DNA of 64,000 nt from Agromyces bauzanensis (GTDB lineage Bacteria > Actinomycetota > Actinomycetes > Actinomycetales > Microbacteriaceae): assembly GCF_014645655.1 (NCBI RefSeq), contig NZ_BMMD01000013.1, positions 1 to 64,000 on the forward strand, written 5' to 3'. Below, one piece after another: positions 53,054-61,541 of the stretch. The notes under the pieces were generated by a model. That model had not been told where the DNA came from, did not search any database, and saw only the letters and a program-made list of their open reading frames with translations. How positions within the stretch are numbered: position 1 is the first letter of the stretch; each line of letters starts with the position of its first letter. The translations under genes were made by a program, and so were the position numbers.

Positions 53054-54100
53054 CTACTTCAGCTGGATCGCGATGCTGCCGTCGGGTCGGATGCCCGCCG
53101 TCAGTGCGAGCAGGAACGGCTGGTCGACCTCGAGCTGCGAGAACTCGCCGTCGAAGAGCGACTGCACCTCGACGGAGATGTGCGCGACGCCCTCGGTGGG
53201 CGGCATCTCGAACGCGGTCTCGCCCGCGATCAGGGTGACCGGGGGGTTCGACACCATCGTCCACACGGGCTCGCTCACCACCCGGTCGTCGATCTCGATG
53301 CCGAAGGGGCATCCGGCAGGCTGGAGCACGGGCTGCGTGGTGCACTGCAGCAGGTAGTCGTCGACCTTCGACTGCACCCGCTCGACGAAGGTCGCCGTGG
53401 GCATGGCGTCGACCGTGACCGCCGTACGGGTCGCGGGCTCGACGGGCAGCGCGACGGGAACGGCCTCGAGGAGCGTCGACGTGTACCCGAACTCGTAGAC
53501 CGCCGGGGCGATGGCGAGATACGGCGTGACCTGCGTGAAGGCGGCGAGCTCCTCGCCGGCCTTCGTCGCCCTGGTGTCGAGCGTGAGCGAGCCCACCGTG
53601 AAGAGCGGATTGTGGGCCGCGGTGACGTCGACGACGGCGATGGGGCTCACCGCGAACTCCCACCTGTTGAGGAGCCCGTAGAGCGGAGCGAGGGGCCGCA
53701 CTTCGAACGTGGTCTCGACGATGGCGTCTTCGAGCCGGTAGCTCGCCGTGACCGAGTGGATGCCGTCGGGATTCGCGACGTCGCGCACGATGCGAAGGTC
53801 TTCGGGCCCCGTTTCGATGACGTCGGAGCGGAACATCGCCGTCGAGACGTTCTCGGGCAGCCCGAGCGCCGCGAGCTCGGCGGCGTCGAGGGCGACGCCC
53901 GGGGTGGTCGAGGCCGTCGCGATGTCGTCCTCCGCGATCGCCGTGAGGTACCGCTCGACGAAGCTCGACGATCCGTAGAAGGTCTGGTTCAGCGCGCCGA
54001 GCGCTGCGAGGAACGCGGCGACGAGGAGCAGCGCGAGCGAGGTCCAGCCGAAGACGGACAGGACGGACAGCCGACCGCTGCGCACGCCTGAGCTCCCCAC
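53054..54100 (-). CDS. membrane-anchored extracytoplasmic protein of unknown function
   Basis: 348 residues. One transmembrane helix near residues 16-38 (SVFGWTSLALLLVAAFLAAL), then a long extracytoplasmic beta-rich region with NTF2-like flavour early (SSFVERYLTAIAEDDIATAS). Two cysteines in the C-terminal part (LLQCTTQPVLQPAGCPFG) could form a disulfide. The gene often sits beside envelope genes in this family, but I know no function. GTG 54100 lies 6 nt after TAGACT (54107-54112, minus), a leaderless layout. Confidence 0.7.
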   Translation of the reverse strand: MGSSGVRSGRLSVLSVFGWTSLALLLVAAFLAALGALNQTFYGSSSFVERYLTAIAEDDIATASTTPGVALDAAELAALGLPENVSTAMFRSDVIETGPEDLRIVRDVANPDGIHSVTASYRLEDAIVETTFEVRPLAPLYGLLNRWEFAVSPIAVVDVTAAHNPLFTVGSLTLDTRATKAGEELAAFTQVTPYLAIAPAVYEFGYTSTLLEAVPVALPVEPATRTAVTVDAMPTATFVERVQSKVDDYLLQCTTQPVLQPAGCPFGIEIDDRVVSEPVWTMVSNPPVTLIAGETAFEMPPTEGVAHISVEVQSLFDGEFSQLEVDQPFLLALTAGIRPDGSIAIQLK

Positions 54101-54285
54101 CCGGACAGTCTACGCAGGCGGGCACACCGTTCCTGGAGGTTCCACAGGCCCGCCGGGCGTGAGCACAGGAGCAGCGACCTCAGCCGGCGTCACAGGCTGC
54201 GCGGTTACAGTGGGAACGCGCCCCACGGGCGCCGTGGCCGCGACGCCCGCTCGCGGCATCCGACCGTCGGATCGAAAGCATCCTC

Positions 54286-55611
54286 GTGCAGAACGTGACC
54301 CTCACCCGCGAACAGGCCGCGGTGTTCCAGGCCATCGAAGGCACGCGCGAGCACGTCTTCGTCACCGGCCGCGCGGGCACCGGCAAGTCGACGCTCCTGA
54401 ACCACCTGAACTGGCACACGCAGAAGCAGATCGTCATCTGCGCGCCGACCGGCGTGGCGGCGCTCAACGTCGGCGGGCAGACCATCCACTCGCTGTTCCG
54501 CCTGCCGATCGGGGTCATCGCCGACCATGACATCGAGCAGAACGACGCGGTGCGCAAGATCCTGAACGCCATGGACACCCTTGTGATCGACGAGGTGTCG
54601 ATGGTGAACGCCGATCTCATGGACGCCATGGACCGGTCGCTGCGCCAGGCCAGGCAGCGGCCGCACGATCCGTTCGGCGGGGTGCAGGTCGTGCTCTTCG
54701 GCGACCCCTACCAGCTCGCCCCGGTGCCCGGCTCGGGCGACGAGCGCCGGTACTTCGCCGACACCTACTCGTCGATGTGGTTCTTCGATGCGAATGTCTG
54801 GCGGGAGGCCGACCTGCGCATCTACGAGCTCGGTGAGATCCACCGCCAGCACGACGACGCGTTCAAGCGCATGCTCGACGCCGTGCGGCACGGCTGGGTG
54901 ACCGCCGAGATCGCGGGCGCGCTCAACGATGCGGGCGCGCGGCGGCCGTGGCCCGAGCAGGGCGCCATCACGCTCGCCACCACCAACGAGACCGTCAACC
55001 GCATCAACCGCTCCCAGCTGCACCGGCTGCCCGGGCAGTCGCTCGCGAACGAGGCCGAGGTCAACGGCGACTTCGGCGGGCGTGCGTTCCCGGCCGACGA
55101 ACGGCTCGAGCTGAAGCTCGGCGCGCAGGTCATGTTCCTGCGGAACGACACCGCGGTGCGCGGCGACGGCCCGCGGTGGGTCAACGGCACCATCGGCACG
55201 GTCACGTCGCTGACGCGCGAGGTGCGCGTGGAGATCGACGGCGAGGAGCACGAGGTCGAACCGGCCACCTGGGAGAAGTACAGGTACACGTGGGATCCGG
55301 CCCGAAAGAAGCTCGAACGTCAGATCGTCGCCGAGTTCACGCAGTTCCCGCTGCGACTCGCGTGGGCGGTCACGATCCACAAGTCCCAGGGGGCGAGCTA
55401 CGATGCCGCCATCGTCGATCTGGGATCACGGGTGTTCAGCCCGGGCCAGACGTACGTGGCGCTGTCGCGGCTGACGAGCCTCGAGGGCCTCTACCTCGCC
55501 CGCCCGCTGCGTCCGAGCGACATCATGGTCGACCGCGATGTCGAGCGATTCATGTCCGGGGCGGTGCGCGACATCGGCACCGACGCCGTGCAGCCAGGGG
55601 CGACGGCCTGA
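54286..55611 (+). CDS. PIF1-like / RecD-type superfamily 1 helicase
   Basis: 441 residues. Walker A GRAGTGKSTLLNHL, motif Ia CAPTGVAALNVGGQTIHSLF, motif II VIDEVSMVNADLMD, motif III LFGDPYQLAPV, and the C-terminal motifs LAWAVTIHKSQGASYDAAIV and VALSRLTSLEGLYL. Unwinds DNA 5' to 3' or remodels structures such as G-quadruplexes in relatives. GTG 54286; the ribosome binding site is weak. Confidence 0.9.
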   Translation: MQNVTLTREQAAVFQAIEGTREHVFVTGRAGTGKSTLLNHLNWHTQKQIVICAPTGVAALNVGGQTIHSLFRLPIGVIADHDIEQNDAVRKILNAMDTLVIDEVSMVNADLMDAMDRSLRQARQRPHDPFGGVQVVLFGDPYQLAPVPGSGDERRYFADTYSSMWFFDANVWREADLRIYELGEIHRQHDDAFKRMLDAVRHGWVTAEIAGALNDAGARRPWPEQGAITLATTNETVNRINRSQLHRLPGQSLANEAEVNGDFGGRAFPADERLELKLGAQVMFLRNDTAVRGDGPRWVNGTIGTVTSLTREVRVEIDGEEHEVEPATWEKYRYTWDPARKKLERQIVAEFTQFPLRLAWAVTIHKSQGASYDAAIVDLGSRVFSPGQTYVALSRLTSLEGLYLARPLRPSDIMVDRDVERFMSGAVRDIGTDAVQPGATA

Positions 55612-55700
55612 CGCCGTCCGTGGCCGCTCGAACGCGTCGCGTACGTCGGCGCCACCTGTGCGGGTTACAATCGCTGCGGGCGCACGGCTAGGGGGGCAAG

Positions 55701-57011
55701 GTGGCTGACCGTCTGGGAAGATCACGGCGGCGGGTCGGACTCGTCGCCGCGATCGCTGCATCCCTCGTGCTCTCGGGGTGCACGATCGGCGTCATCGACC
55801 CGGCCGCCGAGTTCGAACAGGTCGACGCCGCGCTCACCGAGGAGACTGCGAGCGGCATGCAGGCCCTCCTCGACCAGGCCGTCGCCCTGAGCGGCTCGAG
55901 TGGCGGGCTCGCCGGCGTGTGGGCGCCGTGGGCAGGCGAGTGGATCGGGACATCCGGCACTTCCGGATTCGGCGAGGGTTCGCCCGAGGTGCAGCTCGAC
56001 GACCGATTCCATCTCACGACCGTCACGACCGAGATCACCTGCAGCGTGCTGCTGGCCCTCGTCGACGAGGGCGTCGTCTCGCTCGACGACGAGGTCGAGC
56101 GGTACGTGGACTGGATCCCTCGGCTCGACGGCATCACGCTCGAGCACCTCTGCCGGCACACGTCGGGCCTCGCCGACTACCACCCGGGCCTGCGGAGCCA
56201 CTTCGTGGCGAACCCGCAACGTCCGTGGCCGCCGGCGGAACTGGTCTCCAACGGGCTCGCGATGTCGCGGACCGGCCCGCCGGGGGAGCAGGTGCGCGAA
56301 TCCCGCACGGGCATCCTCCTGCTCGCGCTGGCGCTCGAGCGCCGTACCGGCCGGTCGTGGTCGGACCTCGCGTCCGAGTACGTCTTCGAACCGCTGGGAA
56401 TGGAGGCCACGGAGCTGCCGGATGCCTCGGTCACCGAGCATGACGGCACACTCGACGCCTACTCGGCCCGCATCGGGCAGGACGGCGCCGTCGACTGCGC
56501 CGTGCTCGTCGACGACTCCGCGCAGTCGAGCTCGATGGGCGGAGCCGCCGCCGGCGCCGTGTCGAACCTCGAGGACGCACGCCGCTTCGCACAGGCCTTC
56601 GCCACCGGCGCGCTCCTCGACGAATCGACGATGCGCGAGCAGTGGACGACGCTCCCACTCGGCGGGTCGGTGCCCGCGTGGTACGAGGCGGGCATCGGCG
56701 GATTCCAGTACGGGCCGTTGCGCGGCGCGGCCGGTGAGAGCCCAGGTGCGCTCACCGCCGCGTTCACCGACCCCGGCAGCGGTCTCACGGTCGTGGTGGC
56801 GCTCAACAACTCCACCTCGGGCGCCGACTTCGTGCGGGAGGTGGCATTCGGTGTCGCCTCGATCGCCTCGAAGGCCGAGGCCGCCCCCGAACACGAGCGT
56901 CCGATGATCGAACTCCCGTGGTCGATCGACCAGGTTTCTGCGAGGATGCAGGAACTGGCGAAGTGCCCGAGCACGCCGGAGGCGACGCCCGAGCTCGTTC
57001 CGTCGGGCTGA
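55701..57011 (+). CDS. beta-lactamase/PBP-fold lipoprotein lacking catalytic residues
   Basis: 436 residues. Signal peptide and lipobox VLSGC (Cys about 31). The fold is the class C beta-lactamase / AmpH type (VDEGVVSLDDEVERYVDWIP, ITLEHLCRHTSGLADYHPG). Where active relatives have G-S-V-T-K, this protein has T-T-V-T-T (residues 106-110), so nucleophile Ser is Thr107 and the general-base Lys is Thr110. The Y-S-N motif is replaced by E-S-R in GEQVRESRTGILLLAL. It is very probably not an acylating enzyme and may bind a ligand instead. GTG 55701 follows AGGGGGG. Confidence 0.75.
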   Translation: MADRLGRSRRRVGLVAAIAASLVLSGCTIGVIDPAAEFEQVDAALTEETASGMQALLDQAVALSGSSGGLAGVWAPWAGEWIGTSGTSGFGEGSPEVQLDDRFHLTTVTTEITCSVLLALVDEGVVSLDDEVERYVDWIPRLDGITLEHLCRHTSGLADYHPGLRSHFVANPQRPWPPAELVSNGLAMSRTGPPGEQVRESRTGILLLALALERRTGRSWSDLASEYVFEPLGMEATELPDASVTEHDGTLDAYSARIGQDGAVDCAVLVDDSAQSSSMGGAAAGAVSNLEDARRFAQAFATGALLDESTMREQWTTLPLGGSVPAWYEAGIGGFQYGPLRGAAGESPGALTAAFTDPGSGLTVVVALNNSTSGADFVREVAFGVASIASKAEAAPEHERPMIELPWSIDQVSARMQELAKCPSTPEATPELVPSG

Positions 57012-57046
57012 GTTGCTTTCCATCAAGACCCGCAGAGGAGGACGAC

Positions 57047-57536
57047 GTGGGCAGGTTGATGTCCAGCGGCCTGACGTCCGTCGACGGGTACATCGCCGAT
57101 GAGCGCGGCGACTTCGGCTGGGGAGCACCGGATGCCGCGGTGCTCGCGTTCGTGGACCACCTCGGGCGATCGATCCGCACCTACCTCTACGGCCGCCGCA
57201 TGTTCGAGGTGATGCGCTACTGGGAGCGCGCCCACGAGGAGCCCGACCGCACCGACGTCGAGCGCGACTACACGTCGGCGTGGCAGGCGGCCGACAAGGT
57301 CGTGTTCTCGACGACGTTCGATGCGGACGGCACCAAGCGCACCCGGCTCGAGCGGAGCTCGGACGTCGACGCGGTGCGCGACCAAGTGCAGAACTCCACC
57401 TGGGACGTGTCGATCTCGGGCCTCGCCGCGCACGCCTTCCGGGCGGGCCCCGTCGACGAGGTGCGCCCGTTCCTGCATCCCGTCGTGGTGGGCGGCGGCA
57501 CGCGGTGTGGTGTTCTTGCGATATCGGGTCAGGTGA
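57047..57536 (+). pseudogene. dihydrofolate reductase family gene, internally deleted and frameshifted
   Basis: From GTG 57047 (GAGGAGG upstream), residues 1-153 are a normal RibD-C-type reductase (LTSVDGYIADERGDFGWGAP, LYGRRMFEVMRYWE, VVFSTTF, then HPVVVGGGTR). In relatives about 15-20 further residues follow before the end; here they are missing, and the usual ending VVFLRYRVR appears in another frame, stopping at 57534-57536. In the original frame the protein would run on into unrelated sequence to 57613, overlapping the next gene. Confidence 0.7.
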
Positions 57537-57561
57537 TCCGCAGAAGAAGGGGGAAGAGTCC

Positions 57562-58398
57562 ATGTGCAGGTGGCTGGCGTATCTGGGGGAGCCGTTGCGC
57601 CCCTCGACCATAGTGCTCGACGCGAACAACTCGATCGTGGCGCAATCGCTCGACTCGTCGCTCGGCGCGGAGACGGTGAACGGCGACGGCTTCGGGTTCG
57701 GCTGGTATCCGACCGACGCGCCGGCGGGAACGGAGCCGGCACTCTTCCACAGTACGGAGCCGGCCTGGAACGACCAGAACCTCCGTGAGCTCACGCGGGC
57801 GATCCTGTCGCCGCTCTTCTTCACGCACGTGCGCGCCGCCGCCGCGCCGCCGATCCAGCAGACGAACTGTCACCCGTTCCGCTACGAGAACTGGATGTTC
57901 ATGCACAACGGCGCCATCGGGGGCTGGCACAAGGTCAAGCGCGACCTCACGCTCGCGATCGACCCGTCGCTGTATCCCAACGTCCTGGGCACGACCGACT
58001 CGGAGGTGCTCTTCCACCTCGCGCTGACGCTCGGCCTGGCCGACGATCCGGTTGCGGCCGTCGGGCGCGCGATCCGCACCGTCGAGTCCGTCGGGCACGA
58101 ACACGACGTGCAGTTCCCGTGGCAGGGCACGATCGCGGTGTCCGACGGCCAGCGGGTGTGGGCGTTCCGGTATTCGTCGCAGGGGCGCACGCGTTCGCTC
58201 TTCCATTCCGCCGACGTCCCGACGCTGCGGGAGATGTATCCCGATGCCGAGCGACTGCGGCTGTTCGGCGATGAGGCGCATCTGGTGGTCTCCGAGCCGC
58301 TCTCCGAGATGCCGGGGGTGTGGGTCGAGGTGCCGGAGTCGACGGCGGCGATCCTCGAACCCGGCGGGTACCGTCACGAGCCCTTCCTGGCGGACTGA
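57562..58398 (+). CDS. class II glutamine amidotransferase
   Basis: 278 residues. N-terminal nucleophile Cys2 after Met (MCRWLAYLGEP), then DGFGFGWYP, FFTHVRAA, NCHPFRYENWMFMHNGAIGG and GTTDSEVLFHLAL, the Ntn glutaminase fold as in YafJ/EgtC. It may act on a gamma-glutamyl compound; no EgtB or EgtD gene is nearby. ATG 57562 has GGGGGAAG upstream. Confidence 0.9.
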   Translation: MCRWLAYLGEPLRPSTIVLDANNSIVAQSLDSSLGAETVNGDGFGFGWYPTDAPAGTEPALFHSTEPAWNDQNLRELTRAILSPLFFTHVRAAAAPPIQQTNCHPFRYENWMFMHNGAIGGWHKVKRDLTLAIDPSLYPNVLGTTDSEVLFHLALTLGLADDPVAAVGRAIRTVESVGHEHDVQFPWQGTIAVSDGQRVWAFRYSSQGRTRSLFHSADVPTLREMYPDAERLRLFGDEAHLVVSEPLSEMPGVWVEVPESTAAILEPGGYRHEPFLAD

Positions 58399-58434
58399 CG
58401 AGGCGTCGGCCGGCCGGCCGGAGAGGACCGCGAC

Positions 58435-59865
58435 ATGATCGACGAGCTCGGCACCGCCCCGCCGCCGACGGACTTCGCCGCGCGCGCGGAATGGGGCAGG
58501 GCGGCGCGACGCCGTGTTCCCCGGTCGTCCCATGCAGGATGGCACCCGCCGGAAGGCCGTCCGGATCCGGTCGCGCTGCTGGAGGAGCAGTCGCTGGGGC
58601 GGGTGCCCGAGCTCGTGCCGATTCGGCACGCCCGGATGCTCGTGTCGCCGTTCACCTTCTACCGGGGTGCGGCCGTGCTCATGGCATCCGACCTCGCGAC
58701 GACGCCGGACTCCGGCATCACCGTGCAACTCTGCGGCGACGCCCACCTCTCGAACTTCGGGCTCTTCGGCACTCCGGAACGCCGGCTGCTCTTCGACATG
58801 AACGACTTCGACGAGACTTTGCCTGGACCCTGGGAGTGGGACCTCAAGCGCCTCGTGGCGAGCTTCGAGGTGGCGGGCCGTCATCGCGGCTTCGACGATG
58901 CCGAGCGCGACGCGATCAATCGCACCGTCGTGCGGGGATATCGCGAACGGATGTCGCGCGCCGCCGAGTCCCGGGTGCTCGACGCGTGGTACGACCGGCT
59001 CGACGCCGACCAGGTGGCCGCGTGGGTGCGAGTCGAGCGCGACGCGCGCCACGCGGGCGACCGTCAGGTGAAGCGCACCGACGAGATGATCGCGAAGGCT
59101 CGGACGCGCGACAGCATGCGTGCCTTCTCGAAGCTGGTGCAGAACGTCGACGGGCGCCTGCAGATCGTCGCCGACCCGCCGCTCGTCGTCCCCCTCGAGG
59201 ACCTGCGCCCCGCCGGTCGCACGCACGAGGAGGACATCGAGGCGATTCGTCGCATCCTCCGCGACTATCAGGCGACCCTTCCGGGATCGAGGCACCCCAT
59301 TGCCGAGTTCACCTACATGCACATGGCCCGGAAGGTCGTGGGCGTCGGCAGTGTCGGCACCCGTGCATGGGTCGTGCTGTTGCGCGGCCGCGCCGACGAC
59401 GACCCGCTGCTGCTCCAGGCGAAGCAGGCCGAGGCATCGGTGCTCGAACGGTACCTGGCGCCGAGCGAGTACGCGCACCACTGCGAGCGGGTCGTGCGCG
59501 GGCAGCGACTCATGCAAGGGGCGAGCGACCTGTTCCTCGGCTGGCAGCGGGTGGAGGGGCACGACGGCGTCGCGCGCGACTTCTACCTCCGGCAGATGTA
59601 CGACTGGAAGGGCGCGCTCGACCCCGAGGGCATGGTGCCCGCGGGCACGAAGCTCTATGCGCAGGTATGCGGTGAGACCCTCGCGCGGGCGCATGGCCGC
59701 TCGGGCGACCGAGTGGCGATCGCGGCCTACGTCGGGTCGAGCGACCGGTTGGATCGTGCGCTCGCCGAGTTCGCGTCCGACTATGCCGACCAGAACGAAC
59801 GCGACTATGCGGCGTTCGCCGAGGCGGTGGCATCCGGTCGACTGCCGGCGTCAGAGCTCGGGTAG
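58435..59865 (+). CDS. DUF2252 family protein
   Basis: 476 residues. GDAHLSNFGLFGTPERRLLF then DMNDFDETLPGPWEWDLKRL are the kinase-like core motifs of DUF2252; RTDEMIAKARTRDSMRAFSK and QMYDWKGALDPEGM follow. The kinase-like fold has no established substrate. ATG 58435 has GAGAGGA about 10 nt upstream. Same direction as the amidotransferase, 36 bp apart. Confidence 0.85.
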   Translation: MIDELGTAPPPTDFAARAEWGRAARRRVPRSSHAGWHPPEGRPDPVALLEEQSLGRVPELVPIRHARMLVSPFTFYRGAAVLMASDLATTPDSGITVQLCGDAHLSNFGLFGTPERRLLFDMNDFDETLPGPWEWDLKRLVASFEVAGRHRGFDDAERDAINRTVVRGYRERMSRAAESRVLDAWYDRLDADQVAAWVRVERDARHAGDRQVKRTDEMIAKARTRDSMRAFSKLVQNVDGRLQIVADPPLVVPLEDLRPAGRTHEEDIEAIRRILRDYQATLPGSRHPIAEFTYMHMARKVVGVGSVGTRAWVVLLRGRADDDPLLLQAKQAEASVLERYLAPSEYAHHCERVVRGQRLMQGASDLFLGWQRVEGHDGVARDFYLRQMYDWKGALDPEGMVPAGTKLYAQVCGETLARAHGRSGDRVAIAAYVGSSDRLDRALAEFASDYADQNERDYAAFAEAVASGRLPASELG

Positions 59866-59872
59866 CCTCGGC

Positions 59873-60047
59873 GGGTGCCGGGCGCCTCGAGCACTGCGTC
59901 CTCGTACTCGATGCGTGGCCTGCCGGTGCGCGTGCGCCAGTTGACGAGCCGAACCCCCGTCGAGCGGGCGTGATTCGCGGCGAGCTACGCGTGCCAGGCC
60001 TCACGGGTCTCGGCGTGCACATGCTCGGCATCCGCTCGCCGCGTCAT
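59873..60047 (-). pseudogene. YdeI-type protein remnant with an in-frame stop
   Basis: From ATG 60047: MTRRADAEHVHAETREAWHA, then a TAG at 59985-59987 where relatives have W, then LAANHARSTGVRLVNWRTRT and RIEYEDAVLEA. The block EAWHAWLAANHA-x-S-x-GVWLV is characteristic of YdeI-like proteins. The C-terminal two thirds are absent; the reading ends at about 59873, at the DUF2252 gene. Confidence 0.65.
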
Positions 60048-60173
60048 GCCGTCAGGGTACCGAGGGCCGCCGACGGGCCGAAAGGCCCGACCCCCTCCCC
60101 GGCCCGACGCGTAGCCTGACCGCGGGCCTCAGGCCGCAGGTACGCGTCGGCTCCATGAAGCTGGGGGGACAAC

Positions 60174-61487
60174 ATGTCGGCAACCGAAGAGAAGAAGCGG
60201 ATGACAGTCGCCCAGGCGACGTTCATCGGCGTGGGATCGATGGTCGGGGCGGGCATCTTCGCCCTGCTCGGCGCCGCGGGGGCAGTGGCCGGGTCGGCCG
60301 TCTGGCTGTCGTTCCTGATCGCCGGCGCCATCGCCGGGCTGCAGGGGTACTCGTTCGCCAAGCTCGGGGCGACGTTCCCGTCAGGTGGCGGGCTGCTCGC
60401 CTTCCTCGCCCACGGGTTCGGAGAGGGGCACTTCGCCGGAGTCGTGTCCTGGCTCTTCTACGTCACCGGTGCGATCGTCGCCGCGATGGTCGCCTCGTCG
60501 TTCGGCGGATACGCGAGCTCGGTGTTCGCCGGTGACGACCCGTTCTGGGTGACGGCGTTCGCGGTCGCCCTCGTCCTCGTGATGACCGCGCTCAACGCGG
60601 TCGGATCGAACGCGGTGGCGCGGGTGCAGTCGGTGATCGTGAGGATCGTGCTCGGCATCCTCACCGTGTTCGCCGTGGTCACCATCGCCAACTGGGACCC
60701 GGCGCTCCTCGACCCCGCGGGCTACCCGGGCGTGCGCGAGATCATCGCGAGCGTCGCGCTCACGTTCTTCGCGTTCCTCGGCTTCGGCGTCATCACCTTC
60801 ACCGCGAAGGACCTGTCGAATCCGAAGCGCCAACTGCCGCGCGCGGTGTACATCGCGCTCGCGATCGCCACCACGATCTACGTCGCCGTCGCGCTGGGCG
60901 TCTTCGGCACGCTCTCGGCCGAGCAGGTCGTCGACTATGGCACCACGGCCCTCGCTGAGGCCGCGCGCCCGGTGCTCGGAGACTGGGGTTACGTGCTCAT
61001 GGTGATCACGGCGCTGTTCTCGACGGCCGGCGCCGTGAACGCGAGCCTCTACCCGTCGGTGGGCATGACGCAGCATCTGGCCAAGGTCGGCCAGTTCCCG
61101 CCCGTCTTCGGCCGTTCGCTCGGCCGGGCGCCGGTCGGCCTGCTGGGCATGGCCGCGCTCGCGATCCTCTTCGTGACCCTCTTCGACCTCAACAAGATCG
61201 CATCGATCGGCAGCGCCGTGGCACTCCTGGTGTTCTCGGCCGTGACGATCTCGCACTTCCGGCTCTACCGGCAGACCGGAGCGAGCCTCATCGTGCTCAT
61301 CATCGCGCTCGTGGCCACCCTCGGCACCTTCGTCGTGTTCGTCACGACGACGCTCGTGAACGAGCCGGCCACTGCGGTCGCGCTCGTCGCCATCCTCGTG
61401 CTGGCGATCGTGATCGACCTCGTCTGGAAGCGGGTCCGCGCACGCCGCGAGCACGACGCACCCACGGTCACCGATCACGACGGGTGA
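60174..61487 (+). CDS. amino acid permease, APC family
   Basis: 437 residues, about twelve helices. GVGSMVGAGIFALLGAAGAV is the substrate-binding helix 1 motif of APC transporters; VALTFFAFLGFGVITFTAKD lies in helix 6, the substrate path. Substrate not readable. GGGGGG precedes ATG 60174. Convergent with the M20 peptidase gene. Confidence 0.9.
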   Translation: MSATEEKKRMTVAQATFIGVGSMVGAGIFALLGAAGAVAGSAVWLSFLIAGAIAGLQGYSFAKLGATFPSGGGLLAFLAHGFGEGHFAGVVSWLFYVTGAIVAAMVASSFGGYASSVFAGDDPFWVTAFAVALVLVMTALNAVGSNAVARVQSVIVRIVLGILTVFAVVTIANWDPALLDPAGYPGVREIIASVALTFFAFLGFGVITFTAKDLSNPKRQLPRAVYIALAIATTIYVAVALGVFGTLSAEQVVDYGTTALAEAARPVLGDWGYVLMVITALFSTAGAVNASLYPSVGMTQHLAKVGQFPPVFGRSLGRAPVGLLGMAALAILFVTLFDLNKIASIGSAVALLVFSAVTISHFRLYRQTGASLIVLIIALVATLGTFVVFVTTTLVNEPATAVALVAILVLAIVIDLVWKRVRARREHDAPTVTDHDG

Positions 61488-61541
61488 GCGGATGCCGCGC
61501 GCGATCCGCGGGGGGATGCCGCGACATCGCCCGGACCGCCG

